From positions 992,001-1,056,000 of the forward strand of contig JAACMV010000011.1 in NCBI GenBank assembly GCA_010909725.1: a stretch of DNA of 64,000 bases. Direction: 5' to 3'. The notes under the pieces were generated by a model. It had not been told where the DNA came from, ran no database searches, and saw nothing but the letters and a program-made list of their open reading frames with translations. The position numbers and the translations under genes were made by a program. Of this stretch, positions 60,397 through 64,000 are shown one piece after another; position 1 is the stretch's first letter; every line of letters begins with the position of its first letter. This DNA comes from Picochlorum sp. 'celeri' (Eukaryota; Chlorophyta; Trebouxiophyceae).

Positions 60397-61188
60397 ATGT
60401 CAGATACTGAAGAAGTCTTTAAACACGCTGATGTTCAACCCAAGCGACCACTCGTACGTTGTGACAAAGACACTCCCTGCAGGAACGCACAAGCATTTTG
60501 ACGAAACCCGTATCTGTTCACACAGGCATATGTGCTAGCTGATGCTTTACGCAACCACACATGGGGATCTTTGAACGTGGATGTGAAACGAGCTCATGTT
60601 CTGGAGGAAGCCTTTGACGATCAGGGCCCAGGAAACCCATGGGCTGACACCAGATTTTCAAACACTGGAATGAGATGTAAAGTGATGCGACACCTCAGTG
60701 TTGGCCCAGAGTTCAAGTATCAGAAATTCGGCAAGGAGTGCATCTCGCAATTGTTTGATTTCGGAATCGGAGCATCGTTTGAAATAGATTCTGCTCGGCT
60801 GAGACCAAAAGCTCGTGTGAGAGTGAGAAACACGGTATCCCTAGGTCTATTTCCATGTCCAAGCATAAAAATACAGAAACGTCTTCCCGTGGGAAAGACT
60901 GGATGGTCTGTTCGGGCGAGTTACTTGTGCGCCTTGTCTGATATCAAGACATTTTACAAACCACCCGCTCGACTGATTGTCATGCTGGATGATGATCAGA
61001 ATTACGGACTGCGCCTCAGCCATAGCGGCATCGAACTTGCAGGAAACACATGGCTGTGGGGAGATGACGCACATGTACAGGCATCAGCGCTTGTTCATCT
61101 TCCCAGAACGATTCCATGGGACCCATCTGATAAGGAAGATCGGGTACGAGTGGAGCCTATGCGTTGTGGATTGAAAATGACATGGTAA
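60397..61188 (+). CDS. conserved plant/algal-type protein of unknown function, two exons
   Basis: Exon 1 is 60397-60453 and exon 2 is 60526-61188; intron 60454-60525 (72 bp, GTACGT...CACAG), phase 0. The product is 239 residues. There is no signal peptide or membrane helix. The sequence is beta-rich with alternating charged and hydrophobic residues (KIQKRLPVGKTGWSVRASYL, RLIVMLDDDQNYGLRLSHSG), as might form a barrel or beta-sandwich; an envelope or mitochondrial outer-membrane barrel is possible but unproven. I cannot name the family. The clean intron and the sequence quality leave little doubt that it is a gene. Confidence 0.7.
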
Positions 61189-61239
61189 TAGCATGGTCAC
61201 AAAAAGTATACAAAATTGGATGGACATACAAAATTCCAC

Positions 61240-62490
61240 TCATACCCCATACATACATGGGAATAACAAGCCCACAGTGAGCCCTAAAATAGCACCACAC
61301 ATGACCTGACGAGGTGTGTGTCCCAAAACTTCCTTGAGCTTTCTCTCACTCACAGGATGTCCTTCTAATAAATCATTCACAACAGCATTCAAAACCTGAG
61401 CCTGGAGACCCGCATGGCGTCGAACACCCATCGCATCATACATGACAATCACACTGAAGCATGTACAGACGGCAAAAAGGGAAGACCCGAGTCCATGATG
61501 AATGCCAACAGCGGTTGTGACTGCAGCGCAGAGCGATGAGTGGGAGGATGGCATTCCTCCAGAGTCAAAAAACGCCCCGACCGAAAAGATTCCAGTCTTG
61601 TACCATTTCGTGAATATTTTGAAAAATTGTGCAAGGAACCATCCCCAAAATCCAACAACAAACACGTAATTGCTGGTAATCTGGTTCCATGCACCTACCA
61701 CAGCAGGAGGAAGAGGCAAAAATGGAATTGCACACAGAGCTGTATACATGAGGGGTGTCTTGTTCTTCTTCGCCACCAGCCAAGACAAAACCTTGGTGTT
61801 CATCACCCGTGACACCAACGCCATGAGTTTATCATGTGGCGTTGACATGTCAGCCCCAACAGATGAATGGTCTGTTGCCGAGTGCTGCTGCATGGACGAA
61901 AGATTCCTCAACCCCCGCTGCCCAGATGACCTCGCCCTTCTAGCTCCACTATTTTTATTCGCTGGTAAACCTTCTAGCACACCAACAGTCGACTTTAATA
62001 TGACTGACGCGTCCAACTGCTGCACGTTCCCAGCAGTTTCACTGGGAACAGAGACACAACCGTCAGCACCCACTGCCCACTCTCCATCGGATCGAATAAC
62101 ACCGCATCTACGCCTTCTCTGTGTAGTTATGGTATATAATCTCCCTATCACACTCGTCCCGAGGGCAGGTGTCCCAGATACGGTCGCCTCCGAACAACAC
62201 CTAGAACTACGCCCACTGGACATGGCAGACGAGACAATCGCCATGGTAAAGATGACAAATAGTGTCTTCAAAATACTATAATGACATTTGTCTCCATTCT
62301 GATACAGCCTATGCTGACTCATGACATGCTTCCCTTGTTGGATGCCTCCTCCCCGAATCCGGATATTCCTGAATGAAGAATCCCCATCACGCATACCCTT
62401 TGACCGAATACGATGTTCACAACCAGATTCTCCCCACGGACAGAATGTTTCATGACTGGGTTGGCTGATCCATCCATCCACAGATTCCAT
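61240..62490 (-). CDS. divergent PAP2-family (DUF212) membrane protein
   Basis: 416 residues from the first in-frame ATG (62490). The C-terminal ~150 residues are the divergent PAP2 domain: FWGWFLAQFFKIFTKW, FFDSGGMPSSHSSLCAAVTT with the phosphatase-like SGGMPSSH motif, VMYDAMGVRRHAGLQAQVLN with the Arg-His pair, and LGHTPRQVMCGAILGLTVG. Plant members are plastid or endomembrane proteins related to acid phosphatase/vanadium haloperoxidases; the substrate is unknown, presumably a lipid phosphate. The N-terminal ~230 residues are Ser/Arg-rich with one hydrophobic stretch (LKTLFVIFTMAIVSS), so a later ATG beside it (MSQHRLYQN) could be the true start of a targeting peptide. Convergent with the gene above. 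Confidence 0.85.
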   Translation of the reverse strand: MESVDGWISQPSHETFCPWGESGCEHRIRSKGMRDGDSSFRNIRIRGGGIQQGKHVMSQHRLYQNGDKCHYSILKTLFVIFTMAIVSSAMSSGRSSRCCSEATVSGTPALGTSVIGRLYTITTQRRRRCGVIRSDGEWAVGADGCVSVPSETAGNVQQLDASVILKSTVGVLEGLPANKNSGARRARSSGQRGLRNLSSMQQHSATDHSSVGADMSTPHDKLMALVSRVMNTKVLSWLVAKKNKTPLMYTALCAIPFLPLPPAVVGAWNQITSNYVFVVGFWGWFLAQFFKIFTKWYKTGIFSVGAFFDSGGMPSSHSSLCAAVTTAVGIHHGLGSSLFAVCTCFSVIVMYDAMGVRRHAGLQAQVLNAVVNDLLEGHPVSERKLKEVLGHTPRQVMCGAILGLTVGLLFPCMYGV

Positions 62491-62639
62491 ATCAATGTCA
62501 CTCACCACTTGCTAGCTAGTACAAATAGTGTTCAAGATTGCATTTGGTTTCATCGATCGGCACATTGTATCAGAGGACTTTGAATTAGAACAAACCAGTT
62601 TAGTAGCTTTGCTGTAGCATACGTTTCCATTGTATCAAG

Positions 62640-63131
62640 ATGAATGCCATAATTGGAGGTAGAAATAACCTCTTAATGAGGTCTACCTTGCATTCGACCA
62701 CCAAGACACGTGTGGTGGTACCATTGGTCTGGAGAAGTTCTTCTTCTTCCACTCTGCTGACCAGGGTGAGAGCTGCCCCAGATGAGGAGGATACTCGACA
62801 AGAACAAAAAGTACAGCAGGATGATGAGCCGGTGTGGGTAAGGCGTGAAAGGGAGAGAGAGCTCATGGCCAAGGAAGGCTCAAAGGATCTCCCATTTGGA
62901 GTCTATTTATTATTCTCTGCCATCGTCGCAATTGCTGCGATCGGATCTATTTTCGAGTATGCGAATAAGAACCCAATTTTTGATGTCATCTATCCGGATT
63001 CACCATTCTATGCCCCCATTCTGGGCGTCTTTGCCATCACTGGGGTGCCCACAGCTGGGTATTTGTTCTACAAGGCCGTGTCTTCAGCAAATGCCGAGGC
63101 AGAAAGAATGGATAAGTTAGATGGCTACTGA
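62640..63131 (+). CDS. small plastid two-helix membrane protein, unknown function
   Basis: 163 residues. The first ~45 residues are Arg/Ser/Thr-rich (TKTRVVVPLVWRSSSSS), a plastid transit peptide. An acidic and basic segment (EPVWVRRERERELMAKE) precedes two hydrophobic helices (GVYLLFSAIVAIAAIGSIFEY and APILGVFAITGVPTAGYLF), joined by NKNPIFDVIYPDSPF, and a short charged C-terminus. The pattern suits a conserved thylakoid or envelope protein of plants and algae, but I cannot name it. TGTAA lies 26 nt after the stop. Single exon; the start is the first ATG after an AT-rich leader and is followed by a plausible transit sequence. Confidence 0.75.
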   Translation: MNAIIGGRNNLLMRSTLHSTTKTRVVVPLVWRSSSSSTLLTRVRAAPDEEDTRQEQKVQQDDEPVWVRRERERELMAKEGSKDLPFGVYLLFSAIVAIAAIGSIFEYANKNPIFDVIYPDSPFYAPILGVFAITGVPTAGYLFYKAVSSANAEAERMDKLDGY

Positions 63132-63185
63132 ATGAAAATTTCATAAATAAATAATAATGTAATTGTATATCGACAAGAAGAAAGA

Positions 63186-64000
63186 ATGAGCACGTGTGAC
63201 GTTGGCGATGTGAATGCTAATTCGGTCTTGGACCCACAGGCGAGCGAGCAACTCGGCCAAGTCGACGTACGGGCGGTGTTTGATATTGATAAAGGATTTC
63301 CAACAACAAGTTGGTTAAATGAGGTCAAAATCAAGTATGAACGGGCTGTGTGTGCAGCCATGTCGCCTGAGACGCGCTCTGATGCTCATTCTCTTTGGAC
63401 ATGCCACTACATTGTCCATGCGCAAAATGGGAAACGAGTCCTTCTCGTGCTGGTATGTTCTGTTGTGGCTGGTTCTGGTTTGCTGGATGAGATAAAAGAG
63501 GCTGGTGGTATGGAGATATCGTGGCATCCTACGACAGTCTACGATGATTTTGTGACACAGTCCCTTGCGTTTTTGTGGGATGGTCTTTTGCTGGGTGTCC
63601 ATGATGATGCAAGGGCCACGCCACACAGTCACAGTGCGGGTTGGTGGACACGTGCGAAAGCTGCGTATCACTGTGATTCTATTCGAGACGATTGTATTTG
63701 TACGTTACAGCAGTATCCAATGGAGGCTAAAGATGAGATGAAAGGGGAAGACAACGATGCGCAATATGAGAGTGTCGTGTCTATGTTGGAGAAGCTTGAG
63801 CCATGCGCGGATGATACCCGCAGTACCCCATCGTCTGTTGAGCGTGTGTTTGAATGTCAAGATGTTGCAAACCTTGTGCTTCGTGGTCTGTGTCACAATA
63901 AGAACACGCTGAGGAATATACGGCTATCATGCAAGTTGCTGTGCCATGCTATAGATTCGTGGACAGTGTCTACTTTGGTGCTGGATTATAGGGAACTGTA
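63186..64000 (+). CDS. F-box-like hypothetical protein, 5' part (continues past window)
   Basis: An ATG-started frame stays open for 271 codons to the last base of the window, so it is a truncated gene rather than a chance ORF. Nothing in the first ~170 residues is recognised (LWTCHYIVHAQNGKRVLLVL, an internal hydrophobic run, and several Trp). Near the visible end, DVANLVLRGLCHNKNTL followed by RNIRLSCKLLCHAIDSW and LVLDYREL resembles an F-box (hydrophobic helices with a C-K/R-x-x-x-x-AI-D pattern). This would suggest a substrate adaptor of an SCF ubiquitin ligase with a repeat domain further on, but this is tentative. An intron beginning GTATGT at 63453 is possible and would not change the reading before it. 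Confidence 0.55.
   Translation, partial: MSTCDVGDVNANSVLDPQASEQLGQVDVRAVFDIDKGFPTTSWLNEVKIKYERAVCAAMSPETRSDAHSLWTCHYIVHAQNGKRVLLVLVCSVVAGSGLLDEIKEAGGMEISWHPTTVYDDFVTQSLAFLWDGLLLGVHDDARATPHSHSAGWWTRAKAAYHCDSIRDDCICTLQQYPMEAKDEMKGEDNDAQYESVVSMLEKLEPCADDTRSTPSSVERVFECQDVANLVLRGLCHNKNTLRNIRLSCKLLCHAIDSWTVSTLVLDYREL

Overview
The window is nuclear DNA from a compact, intron-poor eukaryote, most likely a unicellular green alga (prasinophyte-like). The lineage evidence is: (1) a gene with a full SBP zinc-finger domain followed by ankyrin repeats and C-terminal membrane segments, a family known only from Viridiplantae; (2) a plastid geranylgeranyl reductase (ChlP) and a plant-type histidine-biosynthesis isomerase; (3) TGTAA, the green-algal polyadenylation signal, shortly after many stop codons; (4) a hydroxyproline-rich-type SPPPP linker in a secreted protein. 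The species cannot be named from sequence alone. About 37 protein genes lie in 64 kb. Most have no intron or one; introns are 59-317 bp, GT-AG, and unusually often begin GTACG. No tRNA, rRNA, CRISPR or intact mobile element was seen.

Layout. 1-8 kb: 3' part of a SNF2-type ATPase, UFC1 (two exons, minus), an MFS sugar transporter, and a membrane-anchored TPR protein. 8-13 kb: an acidic type I membrane protein with a predicted Glu/Lys single-alpha-helix, ORMDL, an RFESD-type Rieske protein, and ChlP. 13-25 kb: a microcephalin-like BRCT protein, a GH92 mannosidase, a cN-II/NT5DC-type HAD 5'-nucleotidase with an apparent frameshift, the deadenylase PAN2, and VPS25 (three exons). 25-33 kb: organellar leucyl-tRNA synthetase, a 94-residue membrane protein, SYS1, a TBL2-like WD40 protein, a plastid rhodanese, and a small secreted or GPI-type protein. 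33-42 kb: MATE transporter, TANGO2, TBC Rab-GAP, an orphan ORF, a secreted PL14-like/cupredoxin-like protein, and a hAT-transposase-derived protein with a candidate PCNA-binding motif. 42-54 kb: alpha-tubulin, HISN3/HisA, NOL9/GRC3, exocyst SEC15, RIO1 and eRF1. 54-64 kb: SBP-ankyrin factor, coatomer epsilon, a sterol 3-beta-dehydrogenase, PET100, a conserved unknown, a divergent-PAP2 protein, a small plastid membrane protein, and the 5' part of an F-box-like gene running off the window.

There is no operon-like functional cluster, but secretory-pathway genes are numerous (SYS1, SEC15, COPE, VPS25, TANGO2, TBC, ORMDL). Genes are packed tightly: convergent pairs are often separated by 8-40 bp, and NOL9 and SEC15 follow each other with 18 bp between stop and start. 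The points most worth checking are the frameshift in the HAD nucleotidase, the domesticated hAT protein with its PIP-like motif, a PAN2 that keeps a USP-like cysteine, the GTACG splice-donor bias, and several small genes that simple ORF calling misses.
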